Below are positions 1 to 8,078 of a DNA stretch of 64,000 bases, in pieces. A model generated the notes under the pieces. That model had not been told where the DNA came from. It saw only the letters and a program-made list of their open reading frames with translations, and made no database searches. The position numbers were made by a program, and so were the translations under genes. Where the stretch lies: positions 1,616,001 through 1,680,000 of the forward strand of contig NZ_JAUCFJ010000002.1 of assembly GCF_030348505.1 (NCBI RefSeq), given 5' to 3'. Numbering within the stretch: position 1 is the first letter of the stretch; each line of letters starts with the position of its first letter. The stretch is from Lysinibacillus sp. G4S2 (GTDB lineage Bacteria > Bacillota > Bacilli > Bacillales_A > Planococcaceae).

Positions 1-574
1 TGCCGAAATAATCATATCCCCATACTTCATTTAATATTTGATCTCTGGACAAGACAATATGCTTGTTTTCCATCAAATATAGTAAAAGATCAAATTGTTT
101 TGGCTCTAATTCAATGGACGTGCTATCTATCCATACTTCACGTGTAAGTTTGTTAATCGTGACTCCTTTTAGCGTCAAGGTTTCTTTGTCTCTATCTTCT
201 TTTTTTACAGTATAGATTCTATCAAGAAGAACTTTAGATTTAGCTACTAGAATCTCAGGATTAAACGGCTTCGTCATATAATCGTCCACTTTAAATTCAT
301 AGCCCATCAACTGATCTTCTACTTCTGATCGTGCTGTCAGCATAATGATAGGAATATCTGATTTTTTTCTAATTCTTCTGCACACGGAGAATCCGTCGAT
401 TTCTGGTAGCATGATGTCGAGAATAATTAAATCGACTGTTTCTTCTTCAAACATTTGCAGACCAACCTTACCATCCGTCGCAATTAGAATTCTGTATTCG
501 TTCATTGTAAAATAGTCAGCTATTATATTAGCAATTTTTACTTCATCTTCTATAATTAAAATCGTTCGCTTCAT
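1..574 (-). CDS. OmpR/PhoB-family response regulator (3' end outside window)
   Basis: The reverse strand reads MKRTILIIEDEVKIANIIAD from an ATG at 572-574, preceded by a GGAGA ribosome site. The receiver domain shows the acidic pair (EDE near residue 10), the phospho-acceptor context LIILDIMLP and the switch lysine in DDYMTKPFNP. The C-terminal winged-helix region begins (LEPKQFDLLLYLMENK, then SRDQILNEVWGYDY) and runs off the window, so the end and any partner histidine kinase are not visible. It lies downstream of and collinear with the lipoprotein, ABC transporter and secreted-protein genes at 843-5639. It probably controls them through the 11-bp-phased repeats in front of those genes (inference). 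Confidence 0.93.
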   Translation of the reverse strand, partial: MKRTILIIEDEVKIANIIADYFTMNEYRILIATDGKVGLQMFEEETVDLIILDIMLPEIDGFSVCRRIRKKSDIPIIMLTARSEVEDQLMGYEFKVDDYMTKPFNPEILVAKSKVLLDRIYTVKKEDRDKETLTLKGVTINKLTREVWIDSTSIELEPKQFDLLLYLMENKHIVLSRDQILNEVWGYDYFG

Positions 575-714
575 TCATTATCTCCTCAATCAATAAAGTG
601 AAACTATAATCAGTGGGGGTACTTAACGCTCACTTATTAGTAGTCTTCACCAATTGGGCTTTTACGGTCAGTAAATACTCTCATCTAAATTCTTTGCTAT
701 CGCTGAATTTTGAG

Positions 715-750
715 CCTTGTACCTGACGCTTCGCTTTCGCTACAGAATAA
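715..750. repeat. Short dispersed repeat (family C module)
   Basis: A 'gacgcttcgctttcgctaca' copy of the short module that recurs at 13.9, 14.3, 23.7, 46.3, 49.7, 60.3 and 61.4 kb. It is the only recognisable item between the response regulator start and the terminator near 775; no gene is visible in 575-774. Confidence 0.6.
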
Positions 751-774
751 ATTACTACCCGTTAATACGGGATA

Positions 775-828
775 AAGCAGGCATCTTCATAGTAAAGTTA
801 CTTACCTTACGAAGAAAGATGCCTGCTA
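775..828. terminator. Intrinsic terminator after the lipoprotein gene
   Basis: Inverted repeat GCAGGCATCTTC at 777-788 and GAAGAAAGATGCCTGC at 811-826, just beyond the stop codon of the minus-strand lipoprotein gene. It separates that gene from the response regulator gene, which therefore probably has its own promoter or depends on read-through. Confidence 0.75.
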
Positions 829-842
829 AATATATGGATTCG

Positions 843-2381
843 TTAATTCATCAATATTTGATACTCTCCGTCTTTTTCCTCATACTTAGCATCAAAGATT
901 AATAAATCATCTCTTTGAATTGTAAGTAGTTTGTCCTGAGAGAATTCGATATCTTTTTTAGGAACAAATACAATCGTGTAACCCATTATCGTATTTGGAT
1001 TCATCTTCGTCGGATCTTCCAAACCTTCCATAGGGGCTTCTAAGTAAAGAGATTTCATTTTGTTAAGTTTGATCCGAGTATCTGGAAGAATAATTTCTCT
1101 TGTCGTTGTCTGTATTTCTGCTGGATTTCCTTTATATTGGTATTCCACTATCATATCCTCAAACGAAGCTGAGGAGTTTTGGATTGTCACAGGGATTCTG
1201 ACCGCTGCATACTGGTCATCCTTCTGTTTGGAAGCTATATCATCTACATAAGATTTTAGCTTAATATTATAATCATTGTAATAGTCATTGTTCGCTTTTT
1301 TAATATTCTCATGGCCTTCAGCTTTTTTGCTACCGAATTCAGAATCCAACAAACCTAAAGGAGAAGCTGTTAATATAGTCTTTTCATTAAGCTGCATGTC
1401 AACCGCAGAAGCAATTGCTAAAGCGCCGATATCATAAAATTCTCGCCCTTTCATCAAGAGTACTTCTTCTTTGCCTTGATCAGCTCCAATAAAATTATCT
1501 ATAATATTTTGTGCAGTTAACTCATTTAATTCTTTTGCAGATGTGTCTGGATGTTTAATCATCTGATAGGCTTTCGACTCTAAATAAGTAGCCATTCCTT
1601 CAATATTATCGTAGCCATCTTGGTCCTTATTCTTCTTGTTACTATTTAAATATAATTCATAAAAATATACCGCTTTTTGAATCTGCTCGATTTTCTCATC
1701 TTTCGTTTTGGAATTAATAGCATCCTTTAGATATTGGTACATTTCATTCCGGTAATATCTACTGTCGATATCTTCGGGATATGTTTCAGCTCTTGTACCA
1801 AGACCCTCCACAGAGCCTCCTGACTGTAGTAGAATATGAATCCCTTCATGGACAATAAACTTAAATACATTTTCATATGCTGCTTTCTCATCTTTGCCAG
1901 AAATCAAATCTGACGCAAATTCAAGGTTAAAGACATAGGTAGGGTGATCGTTGAATGTCGTAAGTTGGAATGGCATCACCAACAATTGAGTGTCCTTGAT
2001 GGAATCCGTACTGTACTCAATCACTTCGTCTTTAGGTCCAATATCGGTTTTCTGGTTGTTAATTAAATAGGCCATTTTATTAGAAGGATTCAACAATAAT
2101 ATTTGCTTATCCTCATTATTGAACGATGGCCATAGCTTGCTTGCATCGTCTATTAAAATCTTTTTAATATCTTTTACTAATTGAGGCGTTATTTCTCTAA
2201 TTATTTTACTATTTTCAATCGGGTTGCCTTCCATCGAATCTTCGTTCGACTTCTGAGATTCCTCAACCTTTTTGTTTTCAGGCTTTTCGGTTGTTTCCTG
2301 ATTATTGTTGTTACATGCTGTTAATATGGTTATGATCAAAAGCATGAACACTAAACGTACTGTTTTTAACATAATTATCAT
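843..2381 (-). CDS. Lipoprotein with HExxH zinc-protease-like motif
   Basis: 512-residue predicted lipoprotein. It has a hydrophobic signal segment ending in the lipobox LTAC with the lipidated Cys at about residue 23, then a polar N/E/K-rich linker. Around residues 178-182 it reads HEGIH (HExxH), and about 80 residues on comes NIEGMATYLES, whose Glu could be the third zinc ligand as in gluzincins. I do not recognise the family. It starts 13 bp downstream of the MacB-like transporter gene on the same strand, so the two are almost certainly co-transcribed. An extracytoplasmic, membrane-tethered peptidase acting with the exporter is the simplest reading, but catalysis is inferred from the motif alone. 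Confidence 0.8.
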   Translation of the reverse strand: MIIMLKTVRLVFMLLIITILTACNNNNQETTEKPENKKVEESQKSNEDSMEGNPIENSKIIREITPQLVKDIKKILIDDASKLWPSFNNEDKQILLLNPSNKMAYLINNQKTDIGPKDEVIEYSTDSIKDTQLLVMPFQLTTFNDHPTYVFNLEFASDLISGKDEKAAYENVFKFIVHEGIHILLQSGGSVEGLGTRAETYPEDIDSRYYRNEMYQYLKDAINSKTKDEKIEQIQKAVYFYELYLNSNKKNKDQDGYDNIEGMATYLESKAYQMIKHPDTSAKELNELTAQNIIDNFIGADQGKEEVLLMKGREFYDIGALAIASAVDMQLNEKTILTASPLGLLDSEFGSKKAEGHENIKKANNDYYNDYNIKLKSYVDDIASKQKDDQYAAVRIPVTIQNSSASFEDMIVEYQYKGNPAEIQTTTREIILPDTRIKLNKMKSLYLEAPMEGLEDPTKMNPNTIMGYTIVFVPKKDIEFSQDKLLTIQRDDLLIFDAKYEEKDGEYQILMN

Positions 2382-2394
2382 CCTTTTTTTATAA

Positions 2395-4329
2395 TTAATC
2401 TTGTTTAAGAAGTTGAATCGGATTTAACTTTGCTGCTTGGTTAGCAGGAATCATACATGCTAATACATTAATTACGATGCCAAATCCTATAGTTAGCAGC
2501 ACTGTAAATACATCTATATGTAACAGCTCGAAATGAATTTTAGCTTCTAGTGCACGATTTAAAATAACCTGAACCACAATGCCTAGCACTGTACCATTAA
2601 TAGAAGCCATGCCTCCCAACAAAATTGCTTCTGAAAAGAAGATCCAGCGAACTTCTTTGTTTCTGCCGCCAATTGCTTTGAATAAACCGATTTCTTTTCT
2701 TCGCTCTAAAACACTGATATAAAGAATAATTCCTACCATAATAGAGGAGATCAATAGAATTAACATAGAAACCCCAGTAATAGCAAGCTGTATATTTTTA
2801 AATGTTTTAGTTAACTCTTTCAATACATTTTCAGGTGTTGTAATGGTATAGCTTTGTTTAAACTGGTTGACAACTGAATTGATTGAACTTTTATCATCCA
2901 CATACACTTCATACTTGTTGGTCGTTATTTCTGAGTCTTTTCCGATAAATCTTGAACGTTTAACAACCTCTGTGTGGAAATCGTATGGAATATATGAATA
3001 TTCTTTTCCGATAAAAGATTGTTCCGTAATGGCAGAAATTTTCAGCTTTTGCGTGTCCCATCTAGAGGGATAGCTCGTAATTTCATCCATGGACAGAAAC
3101 TTAATAGTCATCTCTTTGCCGATTAAATCTTCCAGCTTGCCGCCTTCCTTTAGTAGTTTTTTGGCTGTGCTTTCTGACAAGGCAATTCCGGGTTCATCTT
3201 CTTTTGGAAGTTGGCCATACAATACCTTCGGCGAGGCGTAATCGTTTCTATTTTTTTCTTTATGCAAAGGCTTGACATCAAAGCCGATGATATCTTTTTT
3301 CTCAATTCTTGCCGATAGCTCGAATTCAGGCTGCACTAATTTGATATGCTCATTTTTCTTGAGTTCATAATAATCGGAACTAGTCATATAATCTTGTTCT
3401 TTTTTAAAATCTAATTTTTTACTGTCTATTACTTTATCAGATGAATACTGTATATAGTTGTCTATTCCACTCCCGAACGCAAGGGCAAGTAAAAATCCAC
3501 ATATCCCGATAGAGATGCCAATGGATACAAGAAAATAGCGCCACCTTTTTTCCTTAATTCTGTGATACGAAAGTCTAAATGCTGATTTTAGTTGAAAAGA
3601 ACGTTTTCGGGATGGTTCTTCTGTTATCTCCATTTGAACAGAATCTTGTTTACTTTGTTTTCTGTCCTCGATGATCTCTCCGTCTTTAACTCGAACGATT
3701 CTTGAAGCTTGCTCAGCAACCGCCTCATCGTGGGTGACTACAACGACCAAGCGGCCTTGCTCAGAAATACTTTTCAATAAATCAATTATTTCTTGAGAAG
3801 TATGGGAATCTAAGGCACCTGTAGGTTCATCAGCCAAGATGATGTTTGGCGACTTGACCAACGCTCTTGCAATCGCAACTCTTTGCTGCTGTCCTCCCGA
3901 CAATTCATTAGCCTTTTGGTGAATCGCTTTTTCCAGGCCTACTTCTTGAAGGGCTTGTACACATTTTTGGTGAGCTTCCTTTTTCTCATATGAGCTCATA
4001 GCCAAAGCCAATTCTACATTTTCCAATACTGTCAAGTGAGGCATCAGGTGAAAATGTTGAAACACAAATCCGACGTTATCTTTACGGTAATCAGAATACT
4101 GATGATCATTAAACGTTGACATAGGTGTTTCATTTATGTAGACCTCTCCCGAATCGGGCTTATCCAGTCCTCCAAGTGTGTTGAGAAGCGTGGATTTTCC
4201 AGAGCCCGAAGCTCCGACAATTGCAACGAACTCACCGTTATCTAACATTAAATTTACATTTTTCAATGCAGGTATTGGGGTTGATTTATCTGGATAATAG
4301 GTTTTACTAACATTTCTAATTTCTATCAT
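2395..4329 (-). CDS. MacB-like ABC transporter, ATPase fused to FtsX-type permease
   Basis: 644 residues. The N-terminal ATPase has Walker A GASGSGKST (39-47), signature LSGGQQQR (143-150), Walker B ILADEP (about 164-169) and the H-loop histidine in VVTHD (about 200). A first membrane helix follows at about 264-286, then a roughly 240-residue extracytoplasmic domain, then three C-terminal helices with the FtsX/MacB-type sequence ERRKEIGLFKAIGG between them. This is the complete MacB layout in one chain (four helices). Such proteins usually act as mechanotransmission pumps on extracytoplasmic substrates such as peptides or lipoproteins rather than as drug channels. It has its own promoter (see 4364-4416) and leads the two-gene operon with the HEGIH lipoprotein. 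Confidence 0.93.
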   Translation of the reverse strand: MIEIRNVSKTYYPDKSTPIPALKNVNLMLDNGEFVAIVGASGSGKSTLLNTLGGLDKPDSGEVYINETPMSTFNDHQYSDYRKDNVGFVFQHFHLMPHLTVLENVELALAMSSYEKKEAHQKCVQALQEVGLEKAIHQKANELSGGQQQRVAIARALVKSPNIILADEPTGALDSHTSQEIIDLLKSISEQGRLVVVVTHDEAVAEQASRIVRVKDGEIIEDRKQSKQDSVQMEITEEPSRKRSFQLKSAFRLSYHRIKEKRWRYFLVSIGISIGICGFLLALAFGSGIDNYIQYSSDKVIDSKKLDFKKEQDYMTSSDYYELKKNEHIKLVQPEFELSARIEKKDIIGFDVKPLHKEKNRNDYASPKVLYGQLPKEDEPGIALSESTAKKLLKEGGKLEDLIGKEMTIKFLSMDEITSYPSRWDTQKLKISAITEQSFIGKEYSYIPYDFHTEVVKRSRFIGKDSEITTNKYEVYVDDKSSINSVVNQFKQSYTITTPENVLKELTKTFKNIQLAITGVSMLILLISSIMVGIILYISVLERRKEIGLFKAIGGRNKEVRWIFFSEAILLGGMASINGTVLGIVVQVILNRALEAKIHFELLHIDVFTVLLTIGFGIVINVLACMIPANQAAKLNPIQLLKQD

Positions 4330-4363
4330 AGAATCACTCCATCTCTTCTAGTTGCTATCTATT

Positions 4364-4416
4364 AAGATAATGGTTGGTTATGATGGCCTTATGAATACCT
4401 TATGACTTTTTTGTGA
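4364..4416 (-). promoter_or_regulatory. Regulated promoter with four 11-bp-phased direct repeats
   Basis: On the minus strand, TCACAA (4411-4416), TCATAA (4400-4405), TCATAA (4389-4394) and TCATAA (4378-4383) recur every 11 bp and are followed by CCATTATCTT (4364-4373), which holds a -10-like sequence. The same arrangement, with the same spacings, is found at 5686-5738. Repeats one helical turn apart just upstream of a -10 are typical of OmpR-family activator sites (family knowledge). The adjacent regulator at 1-574 is the likely binder (inference). Confidence 0.75.
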
Positions 4417-4464
4417 CTATTGGAGACAAAAGTCAGACATGAACTTATTGTTGACTACAAAAGA

Positions 4465-4513
4465 AAGGGGGTTATCCCATAAATCATTGATCAATGACTT
4501 TTGGGATAACCCC
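4465..4513 (-). terminator. Terminator after the secreted repeat protein
   Basis: GGGGTTATCCCA (4467-4478) pairs with TTGGGATAACCCC (4501-4513). The loop is itself a palindrome (TCATTGATCAATGA, 4484-4497). It lies just past the stop of the minus-strand gene 4530-5639 and upstream of the transporter promoter, which shows the two transcripts are separate. Confidence 0.8.
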
Positions 4514-4529
4514 TGAACTATTATTTATA

Positions 4530-5639
4530 TTACGGTTGATAAACTTTTCCTTTTATCGTTACTTTAGAAGCTGAGATTAGAATTTCTTTATTTGCTTCAA
4601 AATAAGGATTTAAAATCTTGTCGATAGCAGCCCATTTTTCATTAGATTTATCATAGTCACCTTTTTTATCAAGAGCTAATGCTTCTTCATAAAGCTTTTT
4701 TAATTGTTTTTTATCATTTGCCTTGATTTCGAAATCAAAGTCAGATACGTAATCTTCAAAGCTAAGTGGCTTCATGTAAGGTTTAATCATTTCATCGAAT
4801 TGACCCCAAAGTTTTTCAGATAATTGATCATTTTTATCTTTATCTGCTTTTTGAGCATCTTTATAAATCGCTTTTAGTTTTGGTAAAGCATCAGCTGGAA
4901 TATCTAATTTCATATCTGAAATGTATTCTTCAAATGTTACTGGTGGATATAGCGCATCTAAATAAGGTTGAAGAATCTTTTGGAATTCATCAAATTTTTC
5001 TTGTGCTTTATCTTCTTTACCAGATTTCTCTAATTTTATCCACTGTTCATAAATTGCTTTCAGCTGTTTTTTATCCTGCTCTTTAATCACAATATTTTTT
5101 TCACTAAATCCATACTCTTTGATGAACTCTTCAAAAGATACAGGTACCCAGCTAGCTAAAAAATATGGCTTTGTGATTTTCTCCATTTCAAGATTGATTT
5201 TATCTACTTCTTCATATTTCTCTTCTTTTTCTAACTTCTTCATTTGATTAAACAGCTTTTCTAATTTAGCTAGATCTTCTTTTTTAATTTCTTTAGGTAA
5301 GTCTTTTTTATAGACGTCAAACGTGTAGAAGTCTGAATAATCTTGTACTAAGCTACCTTCTACAGAAATTTCCTGACCTTCAACTAAATTCATTTTTGCT
5401 ATTTGTTCATTTGAAAATTTTTGAATTCCGATATAGTAGTTTTTACCGTCTTTCCCTTTGATTGTCACGCTATCTCCGTTAATGCTTTTAACAGTTCCTT
5501 TAACTTGTTGCTCAGCTTTAACAGTTATTTCATTTGTTGGTTTTGCTGTTGTTGCATCAGCTTGATGTGGCGTGAAGACAGCCATTCCTATTGTTAGTGC
5601 TGATACAATCATCCAAGCTTGCTTAGTTGTTTTTTTCAT
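4530..5639 (-). CDS. Secreted protein with OB-like N-domain and four helical repeats
   Basis: 369 residues with a Sec signal peptide (MKKTTKQAW..., probable cleavage near ADA at 27-29). Residues about 45-112 form a beta-rich segment (VKGTVKSINGDSVTIKG, later EISVEGSLV) that looks like an OB-fold. Four charged helical repeats follow at about 121-188, 189-250, 251-309 and 310-350. Each runs 'KLK.IYE...LEK.GK.DKA.EKF..F.KI..PY' and, in the first three, ends in 'P(V/L)(S/T)FE(E/D)(F/Y)'. No enzyme motif is seen and I do not recognise the family. Its promoter duplicates that of the neighbouring transporter operon, so it is probably the partner or client of that exporter. Confidence 0.8.
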   Translation of the reverse strand: MKKTTKQAWMIVSALTIGMAVFTPHQADATTAKPTNEITVKAEQQVKGTVKSINGDSVTIKGKDGKNYYIGIQKFSNEQIAKMNLVEGQEISVEGSLVQDYSDFYTFDVYKKDLPKEIKKEDLAKLEKLFNQMKKLEKEEKYEEVDKINLEMEKITKPYFLASWVPVSFEEFIKEYGFSEKNIVIKEQDKKQLKAIYEQWIKLEKSGKEDKAQEKFDEFQKILQPYLDALYPPVTFEEYISDMKLDIPADALPKLKAIYKDAQKADKDKNDQLSEKLWGQFDEMIKPYMKPLSFEDYVSDFDFEIKANDKKQLKKLYEEALALDKKGDYDKSNEKWAAIDKILNPYFEANKEILISASKVTIKGKVYQP

Positions 5640-5685
5640 AATTAATTCTCCTCATTTTTTAAGACTCATATTGCTTACACTTCAT

Positions 5686-5738
5686 AAGATAATGGTTTGT
5701 TATGACGACCTTATGAATTCGATATGACTTTTTTATGA
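5686..5738 (-). promoter_or_regulatory. Second copy of the 11-bp-phased operator/promoter
   Basis: Minus-strand TCATAA (5733-5738), TCATAT (5722-5727), TCATAA (5711-5716) and TCATAA (5700-5705) repeat every 11 bp, followed by CCATTATCTT at 5686-5695. Spacing and -10 region are identical to 4364-4416. It drives the secreted repeat protein gene that starts at 5639. Confidence 0.75.
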
Positions 5739-5871
5739 CTATTGAAAAAGTTTACTGATGTATGCAAAAGCAAGCAAAACGATTCTAGTATTTTCTTATC
5801 ATGTTTACTACATAGACATTTCAAAGAAATTCTTAGATACTAACCAAATGATGATAAAATTGCAAAAAAAA

Positions 5872-6073
5872 GGCTCATCATTAAAAGTTGTGGATGACAT
5901 TTGTTAAAACGTATGCCATAGGGGTTGATTGGAGTGGAGGCTGGGCGACTCCTAGGGGATTAGCGTCACAGATGAGACCCTGGAGCGAGCAACGCGAGTG
6001 AAGCGGCTCATCGGACGCCCCCTGGAAAGCGCCCAGTCGGAACGGAAATCAACTACACGTTTTGGTGAAGAGC
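5872..6073 (+). mobile_element. MITE-like element family A, copy A1
   Basis: Begins GGCTCATCATTAAAAG and ends TTTTGGTGAAGAGC, imperfect terminal inverted repeats, with the shared interior (tgggcgactcct..., gatgagaccctggagcg..., ggctcatcggacgcc..., gcccagtcggaacgg). It is flanked on both sides by exactly eight A residues (5864-5871 and 6074-6081), compatible with an 8-bp target duplication. It lacks the family C insert and contains no credible gene. Confidence 0.75.
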
Positions 6074-6089
6074 AAAAAAAATAATTTAG

Positions 6090-6116
6090 TGCAACTTTTC
6101 CTATTGCTGAAACGAG
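6090..6116 (+). promoter_or_regulatory. Possible ECF-type promoter of the sigma factor operon
   Basis: TGCAAC (6090-6095), a 17-bp spacer and CGAG (6113-6116) resemble the AAC / CGT-type -35/-10 of ECF promoters, and lie 23 bp before the sigma factor start. This would fit autoregulation, the rule for ECF factors. The -10 match is partial. Confidence 0.4.
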
Positions 6117-6139
6117 GATAGGTTGAAAGGTGGGAAGAG

Positions 6140-6628
6140 ATGGACATTGAACAGCTTTATTTACGCTATATAAACGATATCTATCGGTATTTATATTCCT
6201 TATGCAAAAATCCAACATTAGCGGAAGATTTAATGCAGGATACATTTTATAAAGCGCACATTACATTACTAACTAATACAATCCAAGACATTAAACCATG
6301 GTTATTTAAAGTAGCCTATTATACTCATATCGATTACATACGAAAAGAACACCGTGTTAATCTCACGAATAATCTTGAACAATCAACATTTATGACACCT
6401 GAAATCATTGCGGTCAATGAGGATTCCTTCCATTCGTTAATTTCTTTACTCGATCAGCTATCGCCGTATGAAAAGCAAGTAATTATGTTGTGTGATGTGC
6501 ATGATTGTACTTATGAGCAGGCGGCAAATATTTTAGATTTAAAATTAAATACGCTCAAAAGTCATTTATTGCGTGGGCGAAAAAAAATGAGAGCTTTAAT
6601 AGAAAAGGAGAGACAGCAATATGGATGA
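6140..6628 (+). CDS. ECF-type RNA polymerase sigma factor
   Basis: 162 residues. Region 2 covers about 1-70 (YRYLYSLCKNPTLAEDLMQDTFYKA, then PWLFKVAYYTHIDYIRKE). Region 4 covers about 105-155 (LSPYEKQVIMLCDVHDCTYEQAANIL, helix-turn-helix NTLKSHLLRGRKKMR). The long region 3 of housekeeping factors is absent, as in group IV factors. The ATG at 6140 follows 'aggtgggaagag'. Its 3' end overlaps the next gene by 8 bp, the usual coupling of sigma and anti-sigma genes. I cannot assign it to SigM, SigW, SigX or YlaC from sequence alone. Confidence 0.92.
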   Translation: MDIEQLYLRYINDIYRYLYSLCKNPTLAEDLMQDTFYKAHITLLTNTIQDIKPWLFKVAYYTHIDYIRKEHRVNLTNNLEQSTFMTPEIIAVNEDSFHSLISLLDQLSPYEKQVIMLCDVHDCTYEQAANILDLKLNTLKSHLLRGRKKMRALIEKERQQYG

Positions 6629-7616
6629 TTATGAAAAATTAATAGCAAGCTCCAAAGCAGAAATTGCAAATGCAAATGATCAAAGTAAATATCAAAAAGT
6701 CATTAAAAAAACAATATTTACGTCGAAATGGAAGCTGATTTTTGCAACTTTAACGATGATATTATTAATTGTACCAACAAGCTTTATGATGACATTTATG
6801 TATTATGCTTTTGGTACAAGTTCTACAACATTAATGGATGTGACAAGTGAAACGCTTTATGTTACAGAGCCTAATACATCACTGGAAGAAATAGATTTTG
6901 ATATGTCTTTTACGCCATTTTCAATGAAGCTTGCATTTGAGCAATATAAGCGTATCGGAGAGGAAGACTATAAAGCGAATACTTATGATTTACGTTTTTT
7001 CCTTGGTAGCTTATCTAAAAAAGAAGTGAACACATCTTTAGAAAGAGTAGCACCAAAACATCCAACAGAAACTAATCCTTGGTTAATACATCCTGACAAC
7101 AGGAATTTGACGATGGATACTGGTCGAGAATGGAGGGTGCTTGACGGTTTACCAGATGAAACAGTTGTGGAAGCTTATATTTCATTTTTTGATCTTATGA
7201 CAGTTAAAGAAGCAGAAAAGGCAATGCCTAATGTCGATGTTGTGTGGGCTGCTGTCGATACCGGTGTAGAAAAAACAAATTTAAGTAAAGATGGTGATGT
7301 TGTTTCACCAATTGGCTATCCTGTGCAACGTGATAATTCCACATGGTCACCATTTCGCGATGCAACGTCAAATGAAGAAGTGTTTATGGATATTTTAAAA
7401 AATATAGAGCAACACGAAGAGCTTGCGACAGAGATTTCTAGCGCCAAAAATTTAGCATTGCCAGAACGTATTGCTTATATTGAGGAAAATGGTGTGAAAA
7501 CATATGGGGTTGTTGTGACAGGACCGAAAAAGGATGTCCTTGCATTAGAAAAAATGAATAATATTGTACGGTATTTAAAAGTAGGTGAGGTGAAATTATG
7601 GAACTGGTCACGTTAA
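6621..7616 (+). CDS. Membrane anti-sigma factor (sigma regulator N/C domains)
   Basis: 331 residues: a short cytoplasmic N-terminus, one membrane helix at about 33-58 (WKLIFATLTMILLIVPTSFMM) and a large extracytoplasmic domain. The beginning YYAFGTSSTTLMDVTSETLYV... and LAFEQYKRIGEEDYKANTYDLRFF look like the sigma-factor-regulator family that follows ECF genes in Bacillus. It overlaps the sigma gene by 8 bp. The expected role is to hold the sigma factor at the membrane and release it on envelope stress. It also overlaps the next small gene by 19 bp. Confidence 0.82.
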   Translation: MDDYEKLIASSKAEIANANDQSKYQKVIKKTIFTSKWKLIFATLTMILLIVPTSFMMTFMYYAFGTSSTTLMDVTSETLYVTEPNTSLEEIDFDMSFTPFSMKLAFEQYKRIGEEDYKANTYDLRFFLGSLSKKEVNTSLERVAPKHPTETNPWLIHPDNRNLTMDTGREWRVLDGLPDETVVEAYISFFDLMTVKEAEKAMPNVDVVWAAVDTGVEKTNLSKDGDVVSPIGYPVQRDNSTWSPFRDATSNEEVFMDILKNIEQHEELATEISSAKNLALPERIAYIEENGVKTYGVVVTGPKKDVLALEKMNNIVRYLKVGEVKLWNWSR

Positions 7617-7894
7617 AACGATTTGAAAAAGGATTTGTCACTGCCGGATGGCTTGGGATGATTGGTGGCTTATGTCTACTTTTATTACTTAATATATTGA
7701 TAATAACGAATATTGATATAACGGATAATAACTTCTATTTGTTAGTTTATCTAACAGCTCCTTTTAATGTCATTGCTATATGTTCTAAAAAAAGTCGTTC
7801 ATTAGGGCTTTGGGGATTAAGTATTTTATTATTCATCATGATATTTACAGTAACTATTTTCATTTTAGGATGGATGGTAATACCATTCCCTTAA
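7598..7894 (+). CDS. Small membrane protein, third gene of the sigma operon
   Basis: 98 residues with three probable membrane helices (GWLGMIGGLCLLLLLNILIIT, FYLLVYLTAPFNVIAI, LWGLSILLFIMIFTVTIFILGWMVI). It starts inside the end of the anti-sigma gene (ATG at 7598 after 'aggtgagg'), so translation is coupled. The family is not recognised. Small membrane co-regulators are known beside other ECF/anti-sigma pairs (YhdK with SigM is one), which suggests a helper role; this is inference. Confidence 0.75.
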   Translation: MELVTLKRFEKGFVTAGWLGMIGGLCLLLLLNILIITNIDITDNNFYLLVYLTAPFNVIAICSKKSRSLGLWGLSILLFIMIFTVTIFILGWMVIPFP

Positions 7895-7938
7895 AAACTG
7901 TGTTTCAAAATAAGTTTTATGAGTTGAAAAAACGTTAA

Positions 7939-7986
7939 AAGAGAAGGTAAAATCATTGGTTTACCAACATGTTCACCTTCTCTTTA
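7939..7986 (+). terminator. Terminator of the sigma factor operon
   Basis: AGAGAAGGT at about 7940-7948 pairs with CACCTTCTCT at 7974-7983, followed by a short T-rich stretch, some 50 bp after the last gene of the operon. Confidence 0.65.
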
Positions 7987-8015
7987 AGTTTCAAACTTGC
8001 CATTTGTTTTAGCTA

Positions 8016-8078
8016 TCACTTTCTGGAATGCTCATTTCTATACTGTTTTGGTGTAATACCTGTGAAATGGTTGCTTTT
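8016..8078 (-). pseudogene. C-terminal scrap of an AraC-family regulator
   Basis: The reverse strand reads SNHFTGITPKQYRNEHSRK then stop (8016-8018). This matches the last helix-turn-helix of AraC/XylS regulators, whose signature is F...G.TP..YR. Only about 19 codons remain and the upstream part is gone. It overlaps, on the other strand, the end of a dehydrogenase gene, so a deletion or rearrangement fused two gene tails here. Confidence 0.7.
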
